DNA of 64,000 nucleotides from Gerris lacustris (GCA_951217055.1 OX578277.1:114635904-114699903), one strand, 5' to 3'; positions 10,856 to 22,147 are shown, counted from the stretch's first letter. Program-made: numbers and translations. The notes: a model not told the origin generated them from the letters alone.

Positions 10856-13800
10856 TTAACTGGGATTTCTCTTAAATTCACTAACGTGCCATCTTCCTAG
10901 AGGTTTTCCGCTTTCGTCTTCAACTTCATAAACGAGTGGCGTAACTTTTGCGCTTATTCGGCATCGGGCATATTTCGGAGCGAGTTTTGCGCTAAAATCT
11001 TTAGCCGCATTGGACAGGAAGTGGTTCTTCTTCCACACAATATCACCGACATTAAACTCGTCTCTTCTTCTTTTCAGGTTATACGTGTTAGCGTTTCGTT
11101 CATGAACTTTCTTTAGCCGATTTCTTACTTCTTCGATGGTCTGTTGAAGCTTATTTAAGTTTTGCGCCGTGTGCGTCATATCCGGATCAGGAGGTGCTAT
11201 AAGAGGATCTTCTGCTCCTGGTATCCTGTCACCACTGGGATGGAGAGATCTACCAAAAGTCAAGTATGAAGGTGAATAACCGGTACTTTCATTAACCGCA
11301 GTTCTGAGGGCAAAACCTAGTTGAGGCAAATGTTTATCCCACTGCTTGTGGTTATCCTTAACATAAGCGGATATCATTGCCTTAATCGTTCGGTTATATC
11401 TCTCAGTAGGGTTACTCTGAGCATGGTAAAGGGGATTGAACAGTATCCTCACCTTGTACTTCTCCATAAGCCCCTGAAAATCTTTACTCCGAAACTGAGG
11501 ACCATTATCTGAAATTAAGTATTGGGGTACTCCAAAAATCATAAAAACCTCTTCTTCCAAGTACTTACAAATATTTTTGGCTTCTGCCTTGCGCAAGGGA
11601 TGAAGAAGGGCATATTTTGTGAAACAATCAACCACCACAAGTAAGTAATTGTTTTGTCTCGATGATCTAGGGAACGGGCCCATAAGATCACAACTAACCA
11701 TCCTCCAAGGTGATCCTGCCGAACGTTGGTTTCCCATCAAACCAGCTGGCTTCTTTTGGTCGCTCTTAGTAGCAAGGCAGACGTGGCACTTCTTCACATA
11801 ACTAGTTATGTCAGAAGCCATGCCAGGCCAGTAATAGCTTTCCATAATTCTCCGTTTAGTTTTAAACGACCCTAAATGTCCAGCCATTGGAGAATCGTGA
11901 TTTTCTTGTATAAGTTTTTTCCGTTGGTCTTTTGGTACTACAATTTTCCAAGGTGATCCTTCTCCGGCTCTGTTCTTCTTGGATCGGTTAGCGTAAAGCT
12001 GTTCATTTTCGATGCACCATAAAGGATATTTTTCTGGTGAAACTCTAACCTTCTCTTTCATTCCCTGATACCACTTATCTGACACATCAGTTCTTTCGAC
12101 ACTAACTGCTTCAACGGGAGCTCTCGATAAAGCATCAGCTGCGACGTGGAGTTTTCCTGGACGATGAATGATCTCAAAGTCGTACTGTTGGAGACGTAAT
12201 ACCCATCTGGCTAGTCGACCCTTCGGTTCTTTGATGTTCATGATCCACTTCAGTGCCATGTGGTCAGTAATCACACTAAACTTTTGACCTTCGAGGTAGG
12301 ATCTAAATTTGTCAATAGCCCACAAGACGGCTAAGGCTTCTAATTCGGTGGCACAATACTTTCGTTCGAGTTTCGAAAGTGAACGACTGGCAAAAGCGAT
12401 TACTCTTTCCCCCTCTGAAAACTCCTGGGATAAAATCGCACCAAGTCCTACTTCACTTGCGTCTGTTTGAAGAAGGAAAGGCTTCTGAAAATCGGGACAT
12501 GTTAGAACAGGGGCTGATATTAGACACTCCTTTATTTCTCGGAAGGCTTGCTGACATTCATCTGACCAAGCCCAAACATTTCCTTTCTTGAGAAGTGCTG
12601 TCAATGGCGAGGTAATCATGGAGAATGATGGAACGAATCTTCTGTACCATGATCCCATTCCGAGGAATCGTCTTAACTGCTTTGGTGTTCTTGGAGGCGG
12701 ATAGTCAACAATCGCACTTATCTTGTCGGGGTCTACTCTAAGACCACATTGATCAACAACATATCCGAGGTATTTGAGTTGTGGGCAACAGAACTTACAC
12801 TTCTCCTTGTTCAGGGTAAGATTGGCTTTTCTTAATCTAGATAGTATCAGGCTTAAAACGTTGATATGAGTGGTAAAATCAGGTGTACAAATAATTATGT
12901 CGTCGAGATAAACGAAGACATAAACCTCAATATCAGCTCCTAAAACATTATCTATTAAACGTTGCCAAGTAGCAGGGCTATTGTGCAATCCAAACGGCAT
13001 TCTCCTGAATTGGAATAACCCGCGCATTGGGACTGTAAAAGCGGTTTTCTCTTTTGACTTCTCTGCTACTGGAACCTGCCAATATGCTGACTTAATGTCA
13101 AGGGTAGAAATATATCTAGCATTTCTAAGCCTGTCTAGTATATGGGACACGTAAGGTAGTGGATACGCATCTTTTTTCGTCACTGCATTAATCTTGCGAA
13201 AATCAACACAAAATCGGTACGATCCATCTGGCTTAGGTACCATCACTACAGGCGATGACCATGGTGAAAAAGAAGGCTCGACTATTCCTTTCGCCAGCAT
13301 GTCATCAAGTTCTTCATTCATCCTCTTCTGTACAGCAGGCGAAACGGGGTAATAGCGCTGCTTAATAGGGTCAGCGTCGCCCGTATCAATCACGTGTTCA
13401 ACTAAGCTTGTGCATCCTATAATTGAGCCCATACTATCAAAAAAATTATCAGTGATCTTCCTAAGCTGCTCTCTTTCTTCGGGTTTTAGGTTATCTTTTG
13501 ACACCAGGACTTCAGACAAATAAGTTCTATCTGCAAAATGAAATTTGTGGTTTCGCAGATCTGGAATGATGTCCATTGCTTTCCAGAAGTCCAGTCCAAG
13601 GATAAGTGTGGTGGATATGGAAGGCACTACTAAAGTGGAAATAACTTTTACTTTTCCATCTAAAGTCATTGGTACTTCTATTGAACCCAAAATTTCACAC
13701 TGGTGACCGTCTGCGACCGTACATTTTATGTCAGTTGCCTTCTCTAATTTAAATCCAAGGGACTGCAGAGTCTTCCAGCCTTTTTCTCCTACTAGTGTCC

Positions 13801-14023
13801 TTGAAGCTCCAGAATCCAACAATCCTAATAGAGTATAACCTAAAATAGAGACTTCCAAGTAAGGACGCACGTCCTCAGTGGTGGAGGTAATTAATCCGCT
13901 AACGTGTTCGTCAATAAAAAATGACCTAACTACCTCTAACCACTGGGCTCGTTCATCAATCTGGGACTTTTTGTATATCTGAGGAAGACCAACTTGTCCC
14001 ACTAGTTTTGCCTTCCTTGGTCG
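10856..14023 (-). CDS. pol: Pol polyprotein, element 2
   Basis: Second copy of the pol frame, translated sequence identical to element 1 and offset by 6961 bp. It has the same GTG-beginning frame (at 14002) in the -1 register relative to gag, and the same protease DSGA, RT YLDD, RNase H and HHCC/DD35E integrase motifs. With the shared middle LTR, each internal region has a complete LTR on both sides, so both copies could in principle be transcribed and reverse-transcribed. Confidence 0.95.
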   Translation of the reverse strand, partial: RPRKAKLVGQVGLPQIYKKSQIDERAQWLEVVRSFFIDEHVSGLITSTTEDVRPYLEVSILGYTLLGLLDSGASRTLVGEKGWKTLQSLGFKLEKATDIKCTVADGHQCEILGSIEVPMTLDGKVKVISTLVVPSISTTLILGLDFWKAMDIIPDLRNHKFHFADRTYLSEVLVSKDNLKPEEREQLRKITDNFFDSMGSIIGCTSLVEHVIDTGDADPIKQRYYPVSPAVQKRMNEELDDMLAKGIVEPSFSPWSSPVVMVPKPDGSYRFCVDFRKINAVTKKDAYPLPYVSHILDRLRNARYISTLDIKSAYWQVPVAEKSKEKTAFTVPMRGLFQFRRMPFGLHNSPATWQRLIDNVLGADIEVYVFVYLDDIIICTPDFTTHINVLSLILSRLRKANLTLNKEKCKFCCPQLKYLGYVVDQCGLRVDPDKISAIVDYPPPRTPKQLRRFLGMGSWYRRFVPSFSMITSPLTALLKKGNVWAWSDECQQAFREIKECLISAPVLTCPDFQKPFLLQTDASEVGLGAILSQEFSEGERVIAFASRSLSKLERKYCATELEALAVLWAIDKFRSYLEGQKFSVITDHMALKWIMNIKEPKGRLARWVLRLQQYDFEIIHRPGKLHVAADALSRAPVEAVSVERTDVSDKWYQGMKEKVRVSPEKYPLWCIENEQLYANRSKKNRAGEGSPWKIVVPKDQRKKLIQENHDSPMAGHLGSFKTKRRIMESYYWPGMASDITSYVKKCHVCLATKSDQKKPAGLMGNQRSAGSPWRMVSCDLMGPFPRSSRQNNYLLVVVDCFTKYALLHPLRKAEAKNICKYLEEEVFMIFGVPQYLISDNGPQFRSKDFQGLMEKYKVRILFNPLYHAQSNPTERYNRTIKAMISAYVKDNHKQWDKHLPQLGFALRTAVNESTGYSPSYLTFGRSLHPSGDRIPGAEDPLIAPPDPDMTHTAQNLNKLQQTIEEVRNRLKKVHERNANTYNLKRRRDEFNVGDIVWKKNHFLSNAAKDFSAKLAPKYARCRISAKVTPLVYEVEDESGKPLGRWHVSEFKRNPS

Positions 14024-15462
14024 TTTCCCGGTAACGAGGGTTTAGGACATCTAGGACATATTTGCTTCGAAAAATCCTTGTTGCCGCAGCCAGTGCAGAA
14101 ACCAAGTTTAGGACAACGCATAAAAAAGTGTCCTTCTTTCCCGCAGCTAAAACATTTGCGGTTTCGCGTCCCTTCTTCCTTACTCCTAAATAAACCCTTC
14201 ATCGGATCGGATTTAGTTGTTGAAGTTTTGGCTTTTTCGTACAGAGGATCAAATCTCTCATGAACCGGCCGACCTACCTGAACTTCACTGACCGTATTCG
14301 GGTAACTTTGCTTCGAGGAACCTCCGTATGCGAGACTTGGCTCTAGGAGAGTTTTCTTAGCGGAGGGTGGAGGCTGGTATTTCTCCATATGGGATCTGTC
14401 TCCTTGAATGCGACGACCTAGCTTTACAAATTCTGAAACACTGTTGATTTGATATTGTCTTAATCGATCATAAAAATAAGGTGTCACATTCCGAAAAAGA
14501 ACCTTCAGTTGCTCTTCTTCCTTTAAGTCCAGTCTCGTAAAGTAAGTTTTTATAACAGAAATGTAATCGCCAAACTTCTCATCTAGGCCTTGAGTTCGAG
14601 AGAGCATCTCAGCAGTGAGTTCGACCACATAATCTTCATCTTCGTATTCCTCCTTGAGAAGACTTACTAGCTCTGGCCAAGAGGATACTTCCCTATAGAT
14701 GGACTTGAACCACATTAGAGCAGGTCCTTCAAATAAGTCCAAAGCACCGCTCCATAAGTCTTGTTCTGTGGCGTTACGAGCTCGGCTGTAGACAGCGATA
14801 TCTTCGAGGAACGTACGCAAAGACTTTCCCTTCTTATCTCCAGAGAACTTGATGCCCCACTTACAAGTAGGTACCACCTTCCTGTGTGCGTCACTAACTC
14901 TAGAGGTAAGACTCAAAGATTTTAATAGGTCTTCTACGTTTATATTAGTGGAAGTAGAGGGTCTGGTATTCTCATAAATAGCTGGGGATTCAATTTCTTC
15001 TTCCTCTATCATTTTATCTGTACACGTCTCTGCGGGCTTAAAGGACGAGGGTTTTTCAGCTAACTTCTCATCGAACTGTCCCTTCAAAGTGACTAGTTGG
15101 TGGGTGAGTTCAGCTCGTTCTGTTAATAGCGGTGAGTCTTCAGGGATCAGACATCGATTTACTCGAGACATTAAATGAGAGAAAATCGTGGTAATTTTCC
15201 GGCACTCATTATCTCCACAAATACCCTTAAAGTTTAGTATACAAGCCTCTAAGTCGGGAATTTTATTTTTCACAGTTTCAATTTCAGTTTTCGGATCTCG
15301 CCTCTTAATCGGTGAATCTGGAAACGTCGATATGTTTTCTTTCTCCATTCTCAGTAATGTCCGGAGAGAACTGCGCATTGAATCGACAGTTGTCAGGCCA
15401 GTAACTCCTCGAATGTCAAGCTCATATTCTAGCTCATCTTTTTTCAGTCTATGAGCATCCAT
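14002..15462 (-). CDS. gag: Gag protein, element 2
   Basis: 486 aa, identical in translation to the Gag of element 1, with the same capsid-like region, CCHC knuckle (C437-C450) and second CX2C-X9-CX2C cluster. The ATG is at the upper end (15460-15462) and the stop overlaps the pol frame. The GGGAAAC slippery site lies at 14023-14029. Lack of any substitution between the two Gag copies argues that the duplication post-dates any measurable mutation. Confidence 0.92.
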   Translation of the reverse strand: MDAHRLKKDELEYELDIRGVTGLTTVDSMRSSLRTLLRMEKENISTFPDSPIKRRDPKTEIETVKNKIPDLEACILNFKGICGDNECRKITTIFSHLMSRVNRCLIPEDSPLLTERAELTHQLVTLKGQFDEKLAEKPSSFKPAETCTDKMIEEEEIESPAIYENTRPSTSTNINVEDLLKSLSLTSRVSDAHRKVVPTCKWGIKFSGDKKGKSLRTFLEDIAVYSRARNATEQDLWSGALDLFEGPALMWFKSIYREVSSWPELVSLLKEEYEDEDYVVELTAEMLSRTQGLDEKFGDYISVIKTYFTRLDLKEEEQLKVLFRNVTPYFYDRLRQYQINSVSEFVKLGRRIQGDRSHMEKYQPPPSAKKTLLEPSLAYGGSSKQSYPNTVSEVQVGRPVHERFDPLYEKAKTSTTKSDPMKGLFRSKEEGTRNRKCFSCGKEGHFFMRCPKLGFCTGCGNKDFSKQICPRCPKPSLPGNDQGRQN

Positions 15463-16464
15463 TGTAGTTGGCTCAAATTAAAAAAATATAAAAAAAAAAT
15501 AAAATGAATAAATAAATAAACAAATTATACAATGCACCACAAAAATTAATATGAGACAAAATAAAGTCCAGAAAATAAATAAATAATGATTAACAGACAA
15601 AAAGTAAACCATAAAATAGAATATAACAGGAAAAATATTTTAATGAGTAATGACCCCAAGCCACCACTATAATTAAAGTTAATTCTAATTAGAACACCCC
15701 TGGCAGTGTATAGAAAATAAATTATATCTGTTAACAAAAGTTATAAATCAAAAGTTTAATAAATCTGATTCATTTATTTAAAAAAAAATGTATAAAAGGA
15801 AAACAAAATTATAAGATTATCAGGAATTTATACTTCCATTACAAACAAAAATATATAAATAATAATTCAGAAAAAAATAAAGTTTCTAGTATGAATATTT
15901 TGCCACTGCCGCCCTAATCTTAATTTTAACTAAAAATTAATGTTAAATCTAAGTTTAATTGCGCTGAACTTATTCAAAATACATGAACCGCTAAATCTAA
16001 TTTAAAAATAAGACCCCTCTAAAAACTAATTATTACTAATATTAAGATTAAACTAGATTAATTCTGGTGACTTGCGATAAAATAAATAATAAAAGTGCAA
16101 TCAGAAAAAGAAAGGGGGAAAAAAATAATAGCCTAACTAACAAATAACGCTTATCCTCGGATGAGATTGCAGAAAAAAAATACGAGCTACGATTTGTAGA
16201 TCTTAGTTTAAACGCTGAGTCAGTCCTGTTCCTTGAACTGGCTAAACTGGATCGCATGAGACACTTAACTCTCAACCTATAACCAGCAGGAAGGTTATAA
16301 ACAAACTTTCTTCTCCTCCTCTATTTATATAAACATAATCGAAAAAAAAAACCTTAATCACAAAAGAAATAAAGAAACAATAGTAAAATACCAACACATC
16401 CTAAAAAAAAATATAAAATAAAGACAATACCTCAGACCCCACGTTCTAGGGCGCTATTCTCTTA
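15463..16464 (-). other. 5' untranslated leader of element 2
   Basis: Same as the leader of element 1: A/T-rich, no recognisable coding potential, primer-binding-site-like sequence at 16437-16456 next to the 5' LTR. Confidence 0.6.
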
Positions 16465-17703
16465 TATAGCCTTAAAAATCAAATACATTGCTAATTGAGG
16501 AAATGATTTGTCCCAACTCAGTCGGCAGTAGGGAGGGGTAAATCCGTCTGAGGTATAACTAAGAAATTTGGGCGCCACCCCGTTCAAAAGGGTAAGAACA
16601 AGGAGGATTAAAGAATAAAAGAAAATAAATAATAACATATAAAAACCTATTAAATCACCTAGTGACTTAATAGAGAAGGGAGGTGTGGGAAAACTGGGGA
16701 ACGGGGAAACCAGTTTTAAAGATAAATAGAGGGAATCGTAGAACTTATTAAAGCCCCTAAATAAAAAAAAAACAAACAATAAAACAATTTAAACAAAACA
16801 CTTTTATTTAACTCTGGGTAAACAGGCTTTGTTCACTCCCCAGTCGGCAAAGAAAATAATATTTAGTAGTCAAAAAGAAACAAAAATAAATGTAAATGAA
16901 ACAAAATAATAATCATTCTTGTAACAAAGTAAATTAAATTGATGTTTAACTGCTTAAATGATAAATATATATATTATAATATTTTTATAGCGCTTCCTAT
17001 GGGGCCCCAGTACATGAAACTCCTAGCGGTGGTCATCCACCGGCCTAGTTTAAGTAACTGGGTGGAACACTAAATAATTAAAACCATAAAACAAAACTTA
17101 ACAAGTAAAATAATAATTAAATTTGAAGGGGGCTTCAGGTCAGTTTCCGGGATGTCTAGGGTGAAGGGGTTCAAGCCAGAAGATGGCTAAACCTTCCGCT
17201 TGCTCTCAGGATACTTGTTGTTGAAGAAGAGGAGATAAATCAGAGGGAAGATAAAAGTATAATTTTAGCCAACCTTAAAAGTTGATGACTGCAATGCTCT
17301 GGCTTAACGGCCTGTTGGCTACGCTGCGTAGTTTTAGGGTAGCAATAGAGGAGACCTACGAAACGCTGTTGGTTTCCGCAATCCGGGAAGTTTGGCTCCT
17401 TCTTAATCCACCGTAGGTGAGAACAGCACTAAACTTTAACTTTAAAACAATGCAAGGAGGAAGTTTCTTGCCTACAGCTCTCTGACACAACTCACTCCTC
17501 CTGACTCAACAAAAACTCTCCAGCTGTTATAACCCCCTCAGGGTTACCCATATAAAAAGTGAAAACAAAAAAACTAAACCAAGACCTAATGACATAAATA
17601 AACTACTCTAAAGGTAGACTTATACACTACAATCCGCCCTAGATTTTATTACAAACAATCAAATCATTAGGGGGGGATAAAAATCATAAAAAAAAGTGTT
17701 ACA
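16465..17703 (-). repeat. LTR 3 (5' LTR of element 2), with candidate promoter
   Basis: 1239 bp; right flank 17704-17707 is the ACAC target duplication. Read on the minus strand, a TTATAA box at 17532-17527 lies about 25-30 nt upstream of an initiator-like GTCAGG (around 17505-17500), a plausible U3/R boundary. AATAAA-type signals occur further down near 16802-16807. These promoter calls are pattern-based; the same sites exist in the other two LTRs. Confidence 0.85.
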
Positions 17704-17707
17704 ACAC

Positions 17708-18985
17708 TTCCCCAGCGTATTAAATAATTAAAACTTTAGATTTTTGTGAAGAAAAGAGAATTTTTAGAGGAAACACCAATGGGCGCTGAAGGTTGAACTT
17801 ATATAGGAGAAATGGACTAATTTTGACCTACCAATCTACCATCCAAATTTTATTAATTATGCTAAGAAAAATAGTCTCTTCCTAGCTGTCAGTAGAGGAG
17901 ATCAAGTTCATACTTATACTTGGCAACTATATTGTGAAAAGATGAGGCAAGTAGAATAATATTAGAAGCGAATCGTTAATTCTGGACTCTCCTGCAATCT
18001 AGCGGTAGAGTGAAGAATTATAAGATGGACGCTGTACAGCGGCTACTCGAGCAACTAATTCGATGCCAATTCCTCTTATAAAGTCTAGACTTGATTCTTA
18101 CTCACACCTCTTTTTAGAAATTTCCTTCTTTCTGATAATATAATTATTTGATGTATCCACCACAACACGTTTTTCATTTAAAAAAAAATAAAAATCTAAA
18201 ATCCAAAATTTTAGATACAATTTACGGATGTAGATGAGACAACCTTAGGGTGAACGAATATAGTTCTAAGTTCAAAGTTTAAGGGTTAAAGGGACTAAGG
18301 GTGAGGCAGAGGGAGTCGAAGTGTGTTTTTGTGTACACAGTTCGGAAGGCTGGTTTTTCCGAGAGACCCCAAGCTAGGGAAAGCTACTAAATAAATAAAG
18401 AATCACTTAAAGATGCGATTAAATTTAAATGAGGAAAAGGTGGTGAGGGAAAACTGGTTGGTAGTAGGGAAGAGTTAAACATTGAACAGAAGCTCGGGTG
18501 GGAAAACTCTGCTTGTACTAGACTTAGACCAGGAAAATTCACTTCTCAATATTTACAAGGATATTTAGGTGGAAAGTTAAGTTGGATTCTTCTATCTCTC
18601 TATCTTATCTTATACCCATGATTTTGAAACCAACCTGCTTCTACCCTAAGGATAACTTCACAAATAAAAGTCCGCTTTCACTCTGACAGCCTTAACAACG
18701 TGGTCAATTAAAAGTAATGCGTCTAGTGTCGAGGAACACCCGTTAGAAACCAAGTTCCTCACGCTTTTCATTAAATATAATTTATAAAATCACACTGCTA
18801 AGTATACGATGCTACCTACTTATACATGGCGAAGTTAGAAAAGAGACAAAATTAAAAGTAACTAACTATTTGTACTTAGCAGAATTAAAACAAAATTAAA
18901 AAAAATTTTTTTTTTTTTTTTAACTACTCACGGCAGCAAAAGTAAACATTACTTAACAGTTTTTAGGCTGGAAAGTACTATTTCC
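17708..18985. other. Unassigned AT-rich DNA with one repeat fragment
   Basis: No gene is seen. 18721-18905 is a diverged copy of a sequence that recurs at 27163-27345 (shared TTCATTAAATATAA, AAATCACACTGCTAAGTA and GAGACAAAATTAAAAGTAA). A run of T lies at about 18907-18920. Confidence 0.5.
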
Positions 18986-19159
18986 CTGATTTGTCATACA
19001 ATTATTGAACGAGCGCAGTGAGTTCTTCATTTCAGAGACTTGGGATTTGAAAAGTTTGTGTGTTTGTTTGTGTGTTTGTTTGTCTAACGATAACTGGAGT
19101 AAAAGTTGATAAATTTCAACGAAATTTGGCACATATATGTACTAAAAAAAATGCACACT

Positions 19160-19640
19160 AAATATTTTCAAGATGGCGCCCAATATGGTGGACGACTAAA
19201 AAAAAAAGGTTTTAGTCAGTATAGTGTATTATACATCGTTTTAAAGGTCTTTAAAAGAAGGAAAAAAATATGTAACTAATAAAATTTCACATTTAATATT
19301 TTCAAGATGGCGGCCAATATGGTGGACGACTAAAAAAAAAGTTTTAGCCAGCATAATGAGTTATACATCGTTTTAAAGGTCTTTAAGAGAAGAAAAATAA
19401 TATGTAACTAATAAAATTTCACATTTAATATTTTCAAGATGGCGGCCAATATGGCGGACGACTAAACAAAATGTTTTTAGTCAGTATGACATGTTATACA
19501 TCAATTTAAACTCAATTTAAGCTCTTGAAGTCTAGGAAAGGAATATCTAAATATTTAAATTTCAAAGATAATATTTTCAAAATGGCGGCCAATATAACGA
19601 AAACTAAAAAAGTTTTAGTCTCCATGACATGTTATAAATC
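19160..19640. repeat. Tandem repeat, four units of about 132-143 bp, containing ATGGCGGC motifs
   Basis: Units share TATTTTCAAGATGGCGGCCAA, GTGGACGACTAAA, TTTTAGTCAGTAT and ATACATCGTTTTAAAGGTC. The AAGATGGCG core occurs at 19170, 19304, 19436 and, as AAAATGGCGGC, at 19579. The fourth unit is the most diverged. The array is preceded (19040-19080) by GTTTGTTTGTGTG simple sequence. The 97-residue frame at 19525-19818 has no recognisable similarity and is treated as accidental. Confidence 0.75.
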
Positions 19641-19689
19641 GTTTAAAGGTATTTTAAAGGCTGAAGATTATGTACAAATACTGTATAAA

Positions 19690-20480
19690 AAGGCGAGCAC
19701 TGCGAGCATGTATTCATTTTATTATATAATTATTATGTGCAAATACTTTTACAAAAGCGAGCGTAGTGAACCTGCAATCATTTTATTTAATAAAATATTT
19801 ACTACAAATGCTGAATAAACTGGCGAGCGTAGCGAGCCTGCAATAATATGATTAAATAAGGATAATATAAAAATGCTACAGAAATTGTCGAGCGCAGCGA
19901 GCCCGCAATTAATTCATTAAATAAGGATTCTGTAGAAACGCTATATAAACAGGCGAGCGGAGCGAGCCTGCATTAATATTATAAATAAAGATCATGGACA
20001 ACTAATTTTATAACAGGCGAGCGTAGCGAGCCTGCAATAATTTTATTAAATAAAGATAACATAAAAATGCTATATAAACAGGCGAGCGCAGCGAGCCCAT
20101 GCAATAATTTTATTGAATAAAGATTATATAGAAACGCTGTATAAACAGGCGAGCGTAGCGAGCCTTCAATAATATTATTAAATAAAGATCATGGACAAAT
20201 AATTTTATAACAGGCGAGCGTAGCGAGCCTGCAGTCATATTATTAAAAAAATATTATGTACAAATGCTGTATAACCAGGCGAGCGTAGCGAGCTTGCAAT
20301 AATATATTAAATAAATAATATGTACAATTGCTGTATCATCAGGCGAGCGTAGCGAGCCTGAATTAACATTATTACATATATATAAAGATTATGGAAAAAT
20401 AATTTTACAACAGGCAATCATTTAATTAATGTCAGATTATGTAGATAAAAACAGGTGAACGTGGTGAGCCCTTCATAACT
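19690..20480. repeat. Tandem array of about 65-bp units with GGCGAGCGTAGCGAGCC
   Basis: About twelve units start near 19690, 19755, 19821, 19886, 19952, 20016, 20082, 20148, 20213, 20278, 20341 and 20453. Each has the G+C-rich core GGCGAGCGnAGCGAGCCTG followed by A/T-rich spacer of the type AATAATTTTATTAAATAAAG. The cores are far better conserved than the spacers. The last units are degenerate. Confidence 0.8.
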
Positions 20481-21113
20481 TTATTAAATAAGGATTATGT
20501 ACGGATGAAAGGAAAACAGTTTTAGCTACCGAGAAGTTGTAAATTAATACGAAATTAAATTCGGCTCACAGCATCTCGGCTTCGTTTGACAATTTTAAAT
20601 TTTAAGAATGGGGCCAATAATAAAGACAATTAAAGAGGAAGTTGTAATCAGCATGCCACGCCATACATTGTTTTAAATAGTTTTATGAGTAGCAAATGAA
20701 TATGTAACTATTTTTACAAAAGTTTTGCAACAAATGTGACCGAGATGAGGGTGTTAAAAAGTAATCTTATTCTTTTATGCTGTGTTACGTAAAATAATTT
20801 TAAAGCTTTTTTTAGGTTGAATAAGAATATGTTAGGTTTTCACCGAAAAATTATCTTGGTTGAGAACATAGTATGGGTGATATAAGACCACAATCTACGC
20901 GAGTTCTTTATGCACCTCATCACTAGTTAAAAACAGGCAGGAAAGTAGTTAAAACAGTCAGGAAAATACTTTCTCTGCCTAGGCAGAGAAAGTAACAGTG
21001 TTTACCGCTCCGAGTCATAACCTCTGATTTTGTTTGTGTTTAGATTTATTTTAATCTGTGTTATTTTAATTCAGTTTCATACTTGTTTTATTACAAAGCA
21101 GTGTTAAATTATT
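20481..21113. other. Unassigned DNA with a perfect 28-bp palindrome
   Basis: No gene is seen. At 20967-20994 a perfect palindrome with 14-bp arms is centred on CCTAGG (TACTTTCTCTGCCT and its complement). Upstream CAGGAAAGTAGTTAAAACAG and GTCAGGAAAATAC echo parts of the arm. Confidence 0.6.
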
Positions 21114-21121
21114 AATGTATT

Positions 21122-21621
21122 CAGTGGCGTATCCAGCGGCTAGGTCTGGAGGGGGCACAATCTAAGTCAGTTTAGAATGGGGGGGGGGGATTCGTAGTGG
21201 AAACAAGAAAAGGGAAGTACTTATTCAACAAAGCAGCACCCCCCCCCCCCCCCCCCCCCCTCCCCAACAAAAGCAACTCAGCGCCCAAGTAACAATAACT
21301 GTTTTAGAACGTATTTGTTAGAAAATGTTATGCTGATACTTACTGCAGTAAATTACCTTACTGTAAGTCATGGGCGTCGTCTGCAGTTAATTATTGGGAA
21401 GGGGGGATCTATGGCGGGGGGTCTGGGGGCCCTCCCCCGGAAAATTTTGAAAATATGACCTCTCAAAACAGCGTTTTTATGCATTTCTGAGGTGAAATTG
21501 AATATGAGGTGAATGTAAAAATATGTATTAAAAAAAAAAATGCGGCGTATTTATTTTTTTTTTTTTGTTTACTCTTTCGGGTCTGGGCCCGTCTGGGCCC
21601 CCCCCCCTGGATACGCCACTG
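21122..21621. mobile_element. hAT MITE 1 (500 bp)
   Basis: Perfect 15-bp terminal inverted repeats, CAGTGGCGTATCCAG at the left and its complement at the right, flanked by the 8-bp target duplication AATGTATT (21114-21121 and 21622-21629). An 8-bp duplication and CAGTGGCG-type ends are diagnostic of hAT elements. The interior has no transposase; it carries G/C homopolymer runs (G at about 21180, C at about 21240-21260, C at about 21600). Confidence 0.9.
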
Positions 21622-21629
21622 AATGTATT

Positions 21630-22022
21630 AATAATATTATTAATGATAAACTGAAAAAGTATTTTAATTGTAGGTTTTTGAATAATTAATCTCGAGTAAG
21701 AAGTGGCAACACTGGAGCACGACTTGTTTTGGTTTGAGTTTGTTGACAATTCATCTCAAACTAACTCTTACCTAAGCTTCCATTTTTTATCTGCATGGCA
21801 TGAGTAGATAAAATATTGTATGCAACAAGGCAGCAAAGGAAACATTTCTGCCTCTTTAATCATTGCCTGCCGAGGCGAAGCCAAGGCAGTCAAATAGGTA
21901 AATTACCTGCCTCGGTAGTTAATTATGATAGCCTGTCCTCGCCTTCGGCTCGGAGGCTAATCTAATCACTCGTCAGTAAAATTCTATTTTGCTGCCTAGT
22001 TACATAAATAACTATTATTTAA
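21630..22022. other. Non-coding DNA with GCCGAGGCGAAGCC-type foldback
   Basis: No gene. About 21855-21965 contains GCCGAGGCGAAGCCAAGGC followed by an inverted GCCTTCGGCTCGGAGGC, a small foldback. Similar GAGGCGAAGCCGA motifs recur at 35235-35330, so this is probably a dispersed foldback family. Confidence 0.4.
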
Positions 22023-22147
22023 ATCAAATTATAATTATTATTAACTACGGGAAACAGACAGAGAAAAATAGACTCCAGCGCCGGGATTTGAACCACGGGC
22101 CTCTATATTTCCAGTATAGCGCTCTAACCAACTTACTCGGTCTAGTT
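22023..22147 (-). repeat. tRNA-derived SINE, minus-strand copy of a head-to-head pair
   Basis: Reading the minus strand, 22147-22073 is tRNA-like (B box GGTTCAAATCC at 22093-22083, anticodon-like loop CTGGAAA); the tail at 22072-22023 has CTATTTTTCTCTGTCTGTTT and CGTAGTTAATAATAATTATA. The A box is degenerate, so this copy is probably transcriptionally dead. Confidence 0.6.

Larger units (their letters stand above)
2543..17703 (-). mobile_element. Tandem Ty3/gypsy LTR retrotransposon (three LTRs, two internal regions)
   Basis: The unit repeats with an exact period of 6961 bp. LTRs of 1239 bp lie at 2543-3781, 9504-10742 and 16465-17703, with two 5722-bp internal regions between them, each carrying gag and pol on the minus strand. 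The outermost ends are flanked by the same four bases, ACAC (2539-2542 and 17704-17707), which fits the 4-bp target duplication usual for Ty3/gypsy. The middle LTR therefore serves as 5' LTR of element 1 and 3' LTR of element 2. The predicted Gag and Pol proteins of the two elements are identical and the LTRs look identical by eye, so the duplication is very recent, or it is an assembly artefact. No env frame exists: only 113 bp separate the pol stop from the 3' LTR. Confidence 0.93.

Noticed and set aside
19690..20480. CRISPR-like array
   Set aside because: Regular cores and spacers, but eukaryotic context, spacers homologous to one another, and cores diverge: a satellite.
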